From contig CAWDDX010000004.1 in NCBI GenBank assembly GCA_963801195.1, forward strand, positions 62,001-126,000: DNA of 64,000 bases, given 5' to 3'. This DNA comes from SZUA-36 sp963801195 (GTDB taxonomy: Bacteria > Pseudomonadota > Gammaproteobacteria > Xanthomonadales > SZUA-36). Made by a program: the position numbers and the translations under genes. Of this stretch, positions 46,368-55,755 are shown piece by piece (position 1 is the first letter of the stretch; each line of letters begins with the position of its first letter). A model generated the notes under the pieces. The model searched no databases, was not told the origin of the DNA, and saw only the letters and a program-made list of their open reading frames with translations.

Positions 46368-46990
46368 TGAACGGATCTGCGGACAATAATGAACTGCGCC
46401 TGAGCGAATTGCTGATCCTGGCGGTTTTGTGGATGGTGTTCGGCTTTATGCTCTGGTACTACCTGAGTGCCTTTCACGGTATTCCGGTACGTATGCTGGC
46501 CAGTAAAATTCTCTCAGCGGCGCTGGGCAGTGACTTTCTCAACATCATTCCCAACCCGGACCGGCATTACCTGCTCCAGGTACAGACCAATATCCCGTTT
46601 CAGTTTCCGGATGGAAGCCGCGAAGCCCTGGGCTTTATCGTCAACCCGCTGATTTTCGGTTATGGACTGCCGTTGCTGTTTGGCCTGGTGATGGCTTCCA
46701 GTGCCCCCAAATTGAAGAAGTTATACGTCCTGCTGGGCGGTTACGTGGCCGTTATGTTAATCCAGGTTTGGGGTGTTGTTTGGCAGTCTTTGAAGATGCT
46801 GGCTTTCAATTTCGGAGACGACGCACACCAGGTCGTTGTAAACGCGGGCATTTCGGATGAACTGATCGCCCTGTGCTACCAGTTGGGGGTTTTGATATTG
46901 CCGCCCCTGGTACCAATTATCTTGTGGGTGCTGGCGAACTGGTCCCTGGTTGAGCAATTTACCGGCTGGCAACGGAACGATAATGCGTGA
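46364..46990 (+). CDS. Membrane protein, likely exosortase-H-associated
   Basis: 208 residues with about four membrane helices (ELLILAVLWMVFGFMLWYYL, then near 105-125, 130-150 and 180-200). The block VNPLIFGYGLPLLFGLVMA followed by SLKMLAFNFG and QLGVLILPPLVPIILW resembles the small membrane proteins that accompany exosortase H, recalled from memory and not tested by search. The exosortase itself is not in the window. The start overlaps the purL stop by four bases. The 128-bp gap to gspE shows no gene. Confidence 0.6.
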   Translation: MMNGSADNNELRLSELLILAVLWMVFGFMLWYYLSAFHGIPVRMLASKILSAALGSDFLNIIPNPDRHYLLQVQTNIPFQFPDGSREALGFIVNPLIFGYGLPLLFGLVMASSAPKLKKLYVLLGGYVAVMLIQVWGVVWQSLKMLAFNFGDDAHQVVVNAGISDELIALCYQLGVLILPPLVPIILWVLANWSLVEQFTGWQRNDNA

Positions 46991-47118
46991 ACACCGGGAA
47001 CTGTCAACGTGGAATAATGGTCTTTGCTTATCTGCGCCTGTCACTCGCGGGCTGCTGCCATATAAAATGGTGGAAGGGGCTATAATTCAAAAGAAACTCA
47101 AATTGCCAGGGATAATAC

Positions 47119-48846
47119 GTGCAAGCAACTGACGAACTGCAAACCAAGGATGTAAAACCAATCAGCAAGGTCGAGGATGAGGTATGTGTTTACCTGATCG
47201 ACAGCGGCCGCTTGAAAAAATCCGATCTCAAGCGGGCTGAAACTTTTCGTGAGCAAAATGGCGGCAACCTGATCACATTGCTGGTCCGTCTCGGGCTGGT
47301 GTCGGAACGTGACGTGGCCGAGGCCGAGTCGAGCCTGTTGGATCTGCCATTGATCACCACGGCTGACCTGCCGGACGAGGCACCGGAAATCGGCAAGCTT
47401 TCACTGCGGTATCTGAAACAGAACCTGCTGCTGCCCGTGAGTGTCAACGATGGTGAGATGGTTGTCGTGATGGCCAACCCGAGGGACGAATACGCGCTCA
47501 AGGCCCTGTCCATGGCCAGCGGTAAGACCATCCGCCGACAGGTGGGCGTGGCATCCGAGATCGAGAACGGCATTGAAAAACTTTACGGCGTCGGGCGCAG
47601 CGCCATGGGGCAGATTGTCGACACGCTGGGCGAGGGTGACGAAGACCTGGAAGATGTTGAACATCTGCGTGACCTTGCCTCCGAAGCACCTGTCATTCGC
47701 CTGGTTAACCTGATCATGCAGCGGGCCGTGGAGGCACGCGCATCGGACATCCACATCGAACCGTTTGAAAGCCGGCTTAAAGTCCGTTACAGGATCGATG
47801 GCGTGTTGCAGGAAGTGGAGGCCCCGCCGGCCAGTTCCACGGCCGCCGTCATCTCCCGTATCAAGATCATGGCGCGCTTGAATATTGCCGAAAGACGTCT
47901 TCCGCAGGATGGCCGCATCATGCACAGGGTGCAGGGCAAGGAACTTGATTTACGTGTCTCGACCGTACCCACCTCGCATGGAGAGAGCGTGGTGATGCGT
48001 ATCCTGGACCGGGAAAGCATCGTGCTGGATTTTGATTCACTGGGCTTTGATGAGGAATTGAAAAAAACCTTTGTCAAGAACCTGGAAATGCCACATGGCA
48101 TTATCCTTGTTACCGGCCCCACCGGGTCGGGTAAAACGACAACCCTGTACACGGCACTGAGCCATATCAATACACCGGCAAGAAAAATTATCACCGTCGA
48201 AGACCCGGTGGAATACCAGCTCGAAGGGATCAACCAGATCCAGGCACAATCATCCATCGGTCTTGATTTTGCGCACGCCCTGAGGGCCATTGTCCGCCAG
48301 GATCCCGATGTCATCATGATCGGTGAAATGCGCGATCTCGAAACGGCCAAGATTGCCATCCAGTCCGCGCTGACCGGTCACCTCGTGCTGTCCACCATCC
48401 ATACCAATGACGCGGCGGCCGGTATCACACGTATGCTGGACATGGGTGTCGAGGACTACCTGTTGACCTCGACCATCAATGCCATCCTCGCGCAGCGCCT
48501 GGTCAGAACCCTTGGCAAGGGCGCCAGGGAGGCTGTTCAGTTATTGCCCGAGGTTGCCGCGGAAATCGGCTTTGGAAATTTCCTCGAACAGGACGTGTAT
48601 ACCGTTTACCGCCCGATCGCCACCGAGGACAACCCCAGCGGTTATTTCGGCCGCACCAGTATCCTCGAACTGCTGCAGATGACGGATTCCATCCGCCGGC
48701 TGATCATGCAGCAGGCCACCTCGGGCGAAATCCACGACATGGCCGTCCAGCAGGGGATGCGAACCATGTACCAGGATGGGCTGATCAAGTGTTTGCAGGG
48801 CGTCACCACGCTTGAAGAAGTACTCAGAGTGACACAGGAAGCCTGA
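47119..48846 (+). CDS. gspE: Type II secretion ATPase GspE (Xps-type) without tetracysteine motif
   Basis: 575 residues. N-terminal MshEN-like domain, then the ATPase core: Walker A VTGPTGSGKTTTLYTAL, Asp box DPVEYQLEGI, Walker B VIMIGEMRDLETA and His box TGHLVLSTIHTNDAA. Drives pseudopilus assembly from the cytoplasm. In most GspE proteins a four-cysteine zinc module follows; here L-C-P-H-C-R-E is replaced by LGKGAREA and the second pair by ATEDNPSGYFGRTS, so all four cysteines are lost. GTG start at 47119. First gene of an eleven-gene operon. Confidence 0.95.
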   Translation: MQATDELQTKDVKPISKVEDEVCVYLIDSGRLKKSDLKRAETFREQNGGNLITLLVRLGLVSERDVAEAESSLLDLPLITTADLPDEAPEIGKLSLRYLKQNLLLPVSVNDGEMVVVMANPRDEYALKALSMASGKTIRRQVGVASEIENGIEKLYGVGRSAMGQIVDTLGEGDEDLEDVEHLRDLASEAPVIRLVNLIMQRAVEARASDIHIEPFESRLKVRYRIDGVLQEVEAPPASSTAAVISRIKIMARLNIAERRLPQDGRIMHRVQGKELDLRVSTVPTSHGESVVMRILDRESIVLDFDSLGFDEELKKTFVKNLEMPHGIILVTGPTGSGKTTTLYTALSHINTPARKIITVEDPVEYQLEGINQIQAQSSIGLDFAHALRAIVRQDPDVIMIGEMRDLETAKIAIQSALTGHLVLSTIHTNDAAAGITRMLDMGVEDYLLTSTINAILAQRLVRTLGKGAREAVQLLPEVAAEIGFGNFLEQDVYTVYRPIATEDNPSGYFGRTSILELLQMTDSIRRLIMQQATSGEIHDMAVQQGMRTMYQDGLIKCLQGVTTLEEVLRVTQEA

Positions 48847-50060
48847 TGCCGCTATTCGAATACAAGGCGGTTTCGCCGGCCGGCGAAACCGTTCGCGGAA
48901 CGATGGAAGCCGTTTCTGAGGAGATGGTCATCGCCAAGCTCCAGGAGGGTGGAAACATTCCACTGTCGGCCAACGAGGCGGGCAAGGGTGGTTTCAACCT
49001 GGATTCCCTGAGGCTCAAGAGACGCGGGATGAACACGCGTGAAGTCGGCCAGTTCACGCAACAACTGGCCACGCTGCTCGGTGCCGGTCTGCCGCTCGAC
49101 CGCTCGCTGCAGGTCTTGCTTGAATTGTCCGAAAATGACCGTGTCAAGCAGACCGTTTCCGCCGTGCGGGATCACGTCAGGGAGGGCGGAAGCCTGTCCG
49201 AAGCGCTGGATGCACAACACGGATCGTTCACCAGGTTGTTTATCAATATGGTGCACGCCGGTGAAATCGGCGGGTCCCTCGCCACGACGCTTGACCGCCT
49301 GGCGGATTACATGGAGCGCTCCAAGGACCTGAAGGACAGCGTGGTCTCGGCCATGGTTTACCCGATCATGCTGATGGTGCTGGCGGGTGGGTCCCTGGTG
49401 ATTTTGCTGGTTTACGTGATCCCCCAGTTCACGCCGATTTTTGAAGAACTGGGCGGCGATCTTCCGCTGATTACCAAGATCGTACTGGCGTTTGGCGGAA
49501 TTTTGCAGAATTTCTGGTGGGGCCTGATCGGCCTCACTGTGCTGGGCGTGGTTTTGTTTCGCCGTATGCTGGCCGACCCGGAAAAGCGCCTGGTCTGGGA
49601 TACGCGGGTTTTGCATATGCGCTGGGTGGGGGACCTGGTGGCGAAAATGGAAATCGCACGTCTGGCGCGTACGCTCGGCACCCTGCTGACCAATGGTGTG
49701 CCGTTACTGTCCGGCTTGTCCATCGCCCGCAATGTGATGACCAACAGCCTGCTCAGGCAGAGTGTTGAGGCGACCACGCAGAAAGTAAAAACGGGTGGCG
49801 GGCTGGCGCACAACCTGGCCGAGACCGGTCAGTTTCCAAGGCTGGCATTGCAGATGGTGAGCGTGGGCGAGGAAACGGGACAACTGGATGTCATGCTGAT
49901 GAAGGTTGCCGACACCTACGACAAGGAGGTGCGCACTACCATCGATCGTCTGCTGGCTATATTTACACCCTTCATAACGCTGCTGATGGCGATCATGATC
50001 GGCACCATCGTGATGTCGGTATTGATGGCTATCATGGGCATTAATGAACTGGTAGGTTGA
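48846..50060 (+). CDS. gspF: Type II secretion inner-membrane platform protein GspF
   Basis: 404 residues with two T2SSF domains and three membrane helices (near 170-190, 220-240, 375-395). The start MPLFEYKAVSPAGETVRG and the repeated LLGAGLPLDRSLQVLLEL / LLTNGVPLLSGLSIARN blocks are diagnostic. Start overlaps the gspE stop by one base (TGATG). Confidence 0.96.
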   Translation: MPLFEYKAVSPAGETVRGTMEAVSEEMVIAKLQEGGNIPLSANEAGKGGFNLDSLRLKRRGMNTREVGQFTQQLATLLGAGLPLDRSLQVLLELSENDRVKQTVSAVRDHVREGGSLSEALDAQHGSFTRLFINMVHAGEIGGSLATTLDRLADYMERSKDLKDSVVSAMVYPIMLMVLAGGSLVILLVYVIPQFTPIFEELGGDLPLITKIVLAFGGILQNFWWGLIGLTVLGVVLFRRMLADPEKRLVWDTRVLHMRWVGDLVAKMEIARLARTLGTLLTNGVPLLSGLSIARNVMTNSLLRQSVEATTQKVKTGGGLAHNLAETGQFPRLALQMVSVGEETGQLDVMLMKVADTYDKEVRTTIDRLLAIFTPFITLLMAIMIGTIVMSVLMAIMGINELVG

Positions 50061-50163
50061 AGACACGGTCACAGACCGCGAAGGTTAAAAAAATGTAATT
50101 GGTTGGTGCTATCAACATTGATCGGTTTTGCGAGTTAAGAGATCCTGGCAGGAGACTTCGGGA

Positions 50164-50595
50164 ATGAATTTTAAAAAGCGTTACAACATGTACGACAGGC
50201 AGCAGCGTGGATTTACGCTGGTCGAATTATTACTGGTGCTGGTCATCCTGGCAATGATTGCCGGCCTGGTTTTGCCAGGCATAATCGGCAAGGCCGAGAG
50301 CGCCAAGGCAAAAGCCGCCTCGTCGCAAATCAGCCGTATTGAGATGTCGGTACAAACTTTCTACCTGGATACGGGCACCTCGCCGTCATCGCTTGAGGAG
50401 TTGGTCAATGAGCCCTCGGGCGTGACAGGCTGGAATGGTCCGTATATCAAGAACACCCTGCTGAAAGACCCCTGGGGAGAGCCTTATAAATATAAAGCGC
50501 CGGGGGATCACGCCGATGTTGATATCTGGTCCTATGGCGCGGACCGTCAGCAAGGCGGGGAAGGTAATAACACGGATATTAACAACTGGGATTGA
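50164..50595 (+). CDS. gspG: Major pseudopilin GspG
   Basis: 143 residues. Prepilin peptidase site RQQRG|FTLVELLLVLVIL with Glu5, then the N-terminal helix. The C-terminal part (PYIKNTLLKDPWGEPYKY, VDIWSYGADRQQGGEG) carries the calcium-site region of GspG. ATG 50164 is chosen from the short cytoplasmic leader. Major subunit of the pseudopilus. Confidence 0.96.
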   Translation: MNFKKRYNMYDRQQRGFTLVELLLVLVILAMIAGLVLPGIIGKAESAKAKAASSQISRIEMSVQTFYLDTGTSPSSLEELVNEPSGVTGWNGPYIKNTLLKDPWGEPYKYKAPGDHADVDIWSYGADRQQGGEGNNTDINNWD

Positions 50596-51086
50596 CGGTG
50601 GGCTCACGCTTTGACTTGAGATCATACAGGCATCTGAAACACCGCAAGTCCGGGGGCTTTACGCTGGTTGAGTTAATGGTGGTCATGGTCATCATCGCAC
50701 TGGTCATGGGCCTGGTTGCGACCTCCATGTCACGCAGTATTTCCGGTGCGGAGGCACGTGCTGCATCGCGAAAACTGGTGGCGTCGCTGCGCTACACCCG
50801 CGCCCGGGCAATTATCGGCAAGCAGGAAGAAGTGTTCCTGGTCGATACCGAAAAACGGAGTTACCAGGCGCCGGGCCGCGACCGCGTTGACCTGCCCGAA
50901 GGCGTCGACCTGACAATCACGACGGCCCGCTCCGAACTTGCATCCGATTCCGTATCCGGCATCCGCTTTTTCCCCGATGGCGGCTCGACCGGCGGCCACA
51001 TCGAATTGACGGTCAATGATCGCGAATACCGCGTCAACGTCGCCTGGCTGACCGGCGAGACCAGGCTGGAGCAGGCAGAGGGATGA
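50592..51086 (+). CDS. gspH: Minor pseudopilin GspH
   Basis: About 164 residues with processing site SGG|FTLVELMVVMVIIAL. Body ends in TVNDREYRVNVAWLTGE. TTG 50592 overlaps the gspG stop; GTG 50598 is an alternative. The minor pseudopilins H, I, J and K follow one another with overlapping ends. Confidence 0.9.
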   Translation: MTVGSRFDLRSYRHLKHRKSGGFTLVELMVVMVIIALVMGLVATSMSRSISGAEARAASRKLVASLRYTRARAIIGKQEEVFLVDTEKRSYQAPGRDRVDLPEGVDLTITTARSELASDSVSGIRFFPDGGSTGGHIELTVNDREYRVNVAWLTGETRLEQAEG

Positions 51087-51550
51087 AGTCCCTGATAACA
51101 GGATCGGCATTGCGCAGGCGCGGATGCTCGAAGGGTTTCACGCTGCTGGAGGTGATGCTGGCGTTTGTCATCTTCGCATTGAGTTTTGCCGTCGTGCTGG
51201 AAATCATGGCCGGTTCAATGCGCAGCGTCGTCAGGGCCAAGGACGATACAGAGGTCGCCCTGCTCGCCCAGTCGATCATGGACCAGGTCGGCAATGAAAT
51301 TCCGGTTGAGCAGGGTGAATACGACGGAACGAACATGGACCGTTATCACTGGAATATGGATATATCCCTGTACGACGCCAGTGCCGATTCCGAAAATACG
51401 GGAGGGGCAGGGGGCGTCTCCCAGGAATTGGCCGACATGTCGGGTATCGAATTGTACCGTGTCGACCTTTATGTCGACTGGGACACGGGCAAAAGAGAGA
51501 GAAATTTACACTTCAGTACCATCCACAGCGTGTTGGCGAACCGGCCTTGA
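51083..51550 (+). CDS. gspI: Minor pseudopilin GspI
   Basis: 155 residues, cleavage site SKG|FTLLEVMLAFVIFAL with Glu5. Forms the pseudopilus tip with J and K. ATG overlaps the gspH stop (ATGA). Confidence 0.9.
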   Translation: MKSLITGSALRRRGCSKGFTLLEVMLAFVIFALSFAVVLEIMAGSMRSVVRAKDDTEVALLAQSIMDQVGNEIPVEQGEYDGTNMDRYHWNMDISLYDASADSENTGGAGGVSQELADMSGIELYRVDLYVDWDTGKRERNLHFSTIHSVLANRP

Positions 51551-52287
51551 AAAAGACCATCAACAGGGCAGCGAAACGCTCAACTGCCGGCTTTACGCTG
51601 GTCGAATTGCTGTTGGCGATCACCCTGATGAGCATATTGCTTGCCTTGACCTATTCCGGCCTGCATGCGGCCACGCGGTCATCGCAGCACGGCGAAGAAA
51701 TACTGGCTGCCAGTGGCGAGTTACGTGCCGCCCACCAGTTCATACGCCGCCAGTTAAATCAAATGTTGCCACTGTCGTTTGCCGTTACGGACGATGCAGA
51801 GGCGATACGTATTGTTTTTGAAGGTGACGCCAGGCGCATCGAGTACGTCGCCCCCATGCCGGGCTATCTCGGCGCCGGCGGGCCGCAAGTGCAATTGCTG
51901 GAAGTGGTGAACGGCGATAATGGCGAACTTGTCCTCCAACTCAGCCACGCGTTGTTGCAGGGTTTTACCGACGACCGCTTAAGTGAACGGGATCCGGTGA
52001 TATTGCTCGAAGGGGTGAGCTCGGCGGGTTTCGAGTTTCTCGGCCGGGATGAAGAAGGTGAACTGACCGGCTGGTCCACGACTTGGGACCAGCTCGACAA
52101 GCTGCCGGTTGCCGTGCGCCTGGATGTTGAGTTTTCCGAAGGTTTGAACTTGCGCTGGCCGGATCTGGCCGCCGGCGTACGGGTGGACGAACAAGCGCTC
52201 CAGGGCCTGGGCGGCAATCTCACGCGGCCAACCTACGAACAAAGCATCCAGGACCTGATCAAGGGCAGGAAGAAGGGTGAGTCATGA
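51547..52287 (+). CDS. gspJ: Minor pseudopilin GspJ
   Basis: 246 residues, cleavage site TAG|FTLVELLLAITLMS. SGLHAATRSS and LVLQLSHALLQGFTD are in the region typical of GspJ. TTG start at 51547 overlaps the gspI stop; no ATG is available in the leader. Confidence 0.92.
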   Translation: MKKTINRAAKRSTAGFTLVELLLAITLMSILLALTYSGLHAATRSSQHGEEILAASGELRAAHQFIRRQLNQMLPLSFAVTDDAEAIRIVFEGDARRIEYVAPMPGYLGAGGPQVQLLEVVNGDNGELVLQLSHALLQGFTDDRLSERDPVILLEGVSSAGFEFLGRDEEGELTGWSTTWDQLDKLPVAVRLDVEFSEGLNLRWPDLAAGVRVDEQALQGLGGNLTRPTYEQSIQDLIKGRKKGES

Positions 52288-53180
52288 TGGCTGACTGCCG
52301 CATGAATTCCCAACGCGGGATCGCCCTGGTGCTGGTATTGTGGGTGCTGTTGTTGCTCACCATCGTCACCGGTTCATTTGCCCTGATGGCACGGATGGAC
52401 GGCTTGGAGGCCAATGCCCTGTTGTCGGGAACACAGGCGCGGATGAGCGCCGAGGCCGCGATCAACCTCGCGGTACTGGCGCTGCGTGATCCGGATGACG
52501 AAACCCGGATGCGCGCCGATGGCAGGGTTTATCAAACGGAATTCGATGGGGTCAAGGTGGAAGTCAGCGCCATCGACGAACGTGGAAAGCTGGATATCAA
52601 TGCGACTGACGAATTGACCATGGCCAACCTGTTCACCGGGCTCGGTATGGAATCCGACCAGGCAGACGTACTGGCTGCGGCCGTCATGGACTGGCGGGAC
52701 GAGGACGAGCTTGAACGTGTCAATGGAGCCGAGGAAGATGCCTATCTTGCCGCGGGTCTGGAAATGGGTCCGGCCAACAGGCCATTCATGATGACCGAGG
52801 AACTGTTGCAGGTCCTCGGCATGAACTATGAGTTTTACCGTAAGCTTGAGCCCGGCATCACGGTGTTTTCGCGAGCGGGCGAACCCGACCCGGCGTTCGC
52901 ACCCGTCGAAGCGCTGATGGCCATGCCGGATATTACCTATGACGAAGCGGTAAATTTTGTGCAGGAAAGAAACTCCCGTCAACCCGGTGATTCGCTGGGC
53001 ACGGAGTTGCCAAATGGAATTGTTGTTATGGAACAAGGCCGAGGGGTCACGTATAGTATTCAGGCCAGGGCAACGATGCCCAATGGCGTTTGGGAACAGT
53101 TGCAAGCCACAATCCGGCTTGGGGGCACCCGTAGCGGCAGCCCCTACCGTGTTTTGCGTTGGCGCGAAGGATTTCAATAA
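52284..53180 (+). CDS. gspK: Minor pseudopilin GspK
   Basis: 298 residues. The site SQRG|IALVLVLWVLLLLTIV lacks Glu5, as normal for GspK, which caps the tip. Contains the inserted alpha domain with KLDINATDELTMANLF and MDWRDEDELERVNGAE. Start overlaps the gspJ stop; ATGATG gives two starts. Confidence 0.95.
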   Translation: MMADCRMNSQRGIALVLVLWVLLLLTIVTGSFALMARMDGLEANALLSGTQARMSAEAAINLAVLALRDPDDETRMRADGRVYQTEFDGVKVEVSAIDERGKLDINATDELTMANLFTGLGMESDQADVLAAAVMDWRDEDELERVNGAEEDAYLAAGLEMGPANRPFMMTEELLQVLGMNYEFYRKLEPGITVFSRAGEPDPAFAPVEALMAMPDITYDEAVNFVQERNSRQPGDSLGTELPNGIVVMEQGRGVTYSIQARATMPNGVWEQLQATIRLGGTRSGSPYRVLRWREGFQ

Positions 53181-53189
53181 CAGGGCCTT

Positions 53190-54317
53190 TTGACACCGAT
53201 GGCGATCACAATTAACAATACTATTCAAAATTTGCGCTTCAGATTTGCAAACGGGCGCACTGGTCAATTTTTCAAATGGTGGGGAACTGAGCTTCGCAAT
53301 GCGTTGCCATCCCAGTTGCGCGAGCGCATGCAATATGCCCGCCGCAAACTGCTGATACAGATGAGTGGCGAGGAAATTCTTTTCAGCGTCGAAAACGCGC
53401 AATCGATTCAGTCACTGGATACCGTGTCCACGGACCAGGACCTGCAATTACAACAACAGCGGATTCGGGACATTCTGCAACGGCACGAACTTGTCGAGGT
53501 GGGGCGTGATCTGCTGCTCCCGGAAGATGTCGTTTTGCATACGAAAGTAACGATGCCGGTGGCTGCCGAAGCCAACCTCAGACAGGCGCTGGCTTACGAA
53601 ATGGACCGGCATACGCCATTCCGGGCCGACGAGGTTTTCTATGGCTGGCGGGAATTGAAGCGGGACAGGGAAGCCGGTCAGATACATTTTGAGCTGTACG
53701 TCACGCCACGCGAAGCGGTCGAGGCAAAAATTGACAGTTTGAAACGTCTCGGCCTCGCGCCCACCGGCGTCGATGTCGCCGTCGCAGATGGGCCCCTGGG
53801 CTTGAACCTGTTGCCGGAAGCCATGCGTTTTCATGTGGTCAACCAGCAGGCCAGGTTGAACTTTGTGATTGGAGCAGTGGCGGTATTCCTGTTGATAGTT
53901 GTCATGGCGCAGTCACTGTGGCTGCGTGAACACCAGGTGAAGGTCATCAACGAGGCGATCGACGATGTGCGCGCGGAAGCCCAGGCCGTTCAGCAAATCC
54001 GGAAACAGATCGATGACGCGAGTGAAGCCGCCGGCTTTTTACAGGTGCGCAAAACCGAGAATGGGTACAAGGTTGAGTTGCTTGCAGAATTAACCCGCAT
54101 ATTGCCGGATGATACCTATCTGGACCGTTTGTCCATGCACGAGGGTACCGTGCAGATGCAGGGTAAATCAGGGAATGCCCAGAGCCTGATCGAGTTGATC
54201 AACGCCTCCCCGTATTTCGAAAATGCGTCTTTCCGTGGTCCGACGCGTTTGGACAACCGCAGTGGCAAGGAGATTTTTGACCTGAATGCCGATACAACCG
54301 TGCAGGGTGCCGGGTGA
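53190..54317 (+). CDS. gspL: Type II secretion assembly protein GspL (XpsL-like)
   Basis: About 375 residues: cytoplasmic PilM/actin-like part (EANLRQALAYEMDRHTPF), one membrane helix (LNFVIGAVAVFLLIVVMAQ, near 235) and a periplasmic PilN-like coiled coil plus ferredoxin-like end. Anchors GspE to the membrane through its cytoplasmic half. TTG 53190 or ATG 53199 can start it. Confidence 0.9.
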   Translation: MTPMAITINNTIQNLRFRFANGRTGQFFKWWGTELRNALPSQLRERMQYARRKLLIQMSGEEILFSVENAQSIQSLDTVSTDQDLQLQQQRIRDILQRHELVEVGRDLLLPEDVVLHTKVTMPVAAEANLRQALAYEMDRHTPFRADEVFYGWRELKRDREAGQIHFELYVTPREAVEAKIDSLKRLGLAPTGVDVAVADGPLGLNLLPEAMRFHVVNQQARLNFVIGAVAVFLLIVVMAQSLWLREHQVKVINEAIDDVRAEAQAVQQIRKQIDDASEAAGFLQVRKTENGYKVELLAELTRILPDDTYLDRLSMHEGTVQMQGKSGNAQSLIELINASPYFENASFRGPTRLDNRSGKEIFDLNADTTVQGAG

Positions 54318-54901
54318 TGCAGGTCATACCGGATCAACGTAATTCGAAAACAACGGCAGTGATGCTGTTGGTGATTGCACTATTGCTGGTGTACTTGCTG
54401 CTGTTTCACTGGTTTGTGCTGCGCCACATCGACTACGCGGAAGAAATCGGTGATTTGCGTCAGCAATTGGTCCGTTTTCAATCCGTGGCTTCAAAACGTG
54501 AAAAGTTACAGGCGCAACTGGCGCAGATAAAAAGTTCACAAAATGATGAGGGCCTGTTTCTCGAATATCCGACGTTTGATGAGGCCGCAGCCGCCCTGTC
54601 CGGTAATATCGGCGACATGGTCCGTAACCAGGCCGACGACTCCTGCCAGATCGTCAGCAGGCAACCGGTGCGGCCCAGGGTCCAGGAGCGTTTTCAGAAG
54701 GTTACCGTGAATGTGCGCATGCGTTGTGATGCCGAGGATTTTCTACCTATCCTGTTCGGCATGGAAACCGGTATGCCGCTCATGCTGGTCGATGATTTGA
54801 ATGTTATCCGGCCGAGGACCAACAGGCGGGTGCGCGGTCAGCAGGTACAGGAGCAGGGTGCTTTGGACATACGTTTTAACGTGTCAGGATACTTGAAATG
54901 A
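54314..54901 (+). CDS. gspM: Type II secretion protein GspM (XpsM-like)
   Basis: 195 residues; short cytoplasmic N terminus, one helix (AVMLLVIALLLVYLLLFHWF) and a periplasmic ferredoxin-like domain with an early coiled coil. Partner of GspL. GTG start at 54314 overlaps the gspL stop and the gene overlaps gspN by four bases. Confidence 0.88.
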   Translation: MMQVIPDQRNSKTTAVMLLVIALLLVYLLLFHWFVLRHIDYAEEIGDLRQQLVRFQSVASKREKLQAQLAQIKSSQNDEGLFLEYPTFDEAAAALSGNIGDMVRNQADDSCQIVSRQPVRPRVQERFQKVTVNVRMRCDAEDFLPILFGMETGMPLMLVDDLNVIRPRTNRRVRGQQVQEQGALDIRFNVSGYLK

Positions 54902-55728
54902 AGTGGCTGCAGGATAATCCGGTCGGAATGATACTGGCGGCCATCTCCGGCTTTTTCGCGTTGCTCATATTGGTCATGACCATTGTCTGGAACCTGCCTG
55001 TTTCGGTTGAAACAGACGGGGCGGATGCCGAAGTCACTACGGCCGGCCAGGCGGGTTTGGCCTCTCATCGAGATAGGCGAACTGGACGATTACCAGGTGA
55101 TCAACGCCAAGCCGGTATTCAATGAATCACGCCAGCCGGTACTCGCAGAACTCGATGACGAACTTCAGGTTGATGACACGACGATAGAAGTCAAGGATGC
55201 GCCGGACGTCAAGCTGACGGGTGTCGTCATCACGCCCAGTTCACGGTTTGCATCGCTGACGCCCGCCAATCAGAACATCGAAGGTGTCATGGCCCGCGAA
55301 GGGGAGTCCCTGACGGGTGAATTCGTAGGCTGGCGCGTTGCTTCCGTTGCGCCGCGTACCGTGGTGCTGGAGTCGCGTGACGGCCAGTCACTGGAGCTTG
55401 AACTGCAGGTTCACGATGTCAAGATAGAAGAGCCGCCGCCGGTTGTGACCCCTGCTGCAGTTTCCCAGACGCTGTCGGCGGGCGGCGCCGAAGCGGCCGA
55501 TGGAGATGACGAACCGATGAGCCGGGCGGAGCAAATTCGCCAGCGCATTGCGGAGAGACGGGAGGAATTGCGTCTCGAACAGGAAGCACAGCAGTCACAC
55601 AACGAGACGCAGGCGAGGACGGCCAGGCAACCGGCCAAGCTAAGCCTACTGAATATGAGAGTGCGATTCGCGCATTGATGAATAAAAAGAGTAAGGACCA
55701 GGGCAGTAATGATAAAAAAGATGGATAG
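54898..55728 (+). pseudogene. gspN: GspN/XpsN-type protein (GspC-like function), two frameshifts
   Basis: Begins MKWLQDNPVGMILAAISGFF with one membrane helix, then a GspC-type homology domain (IGELDDYQVINAKPVFNESR to VILESRDG-like VVLESRDGQSLELEL) and a charged tail (SRAEQIRQRIAERREELR). The frame shifts near 55060 (one extra G) and near 55640, after which KPTEYESAIRALMNKKSK runs to a stop at 55726-55728. Joined length is about 276 residues. In Xanthomonas xps the gene between M and D is xpsN, which contacts the secretin as GspC does elsewhere. Indels in mid-operon suggest sequence error. Confidence 0.82.
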
Positions 55729-55755
55729 AGCGCAAATTACCGGGAGTGCCAGCAG

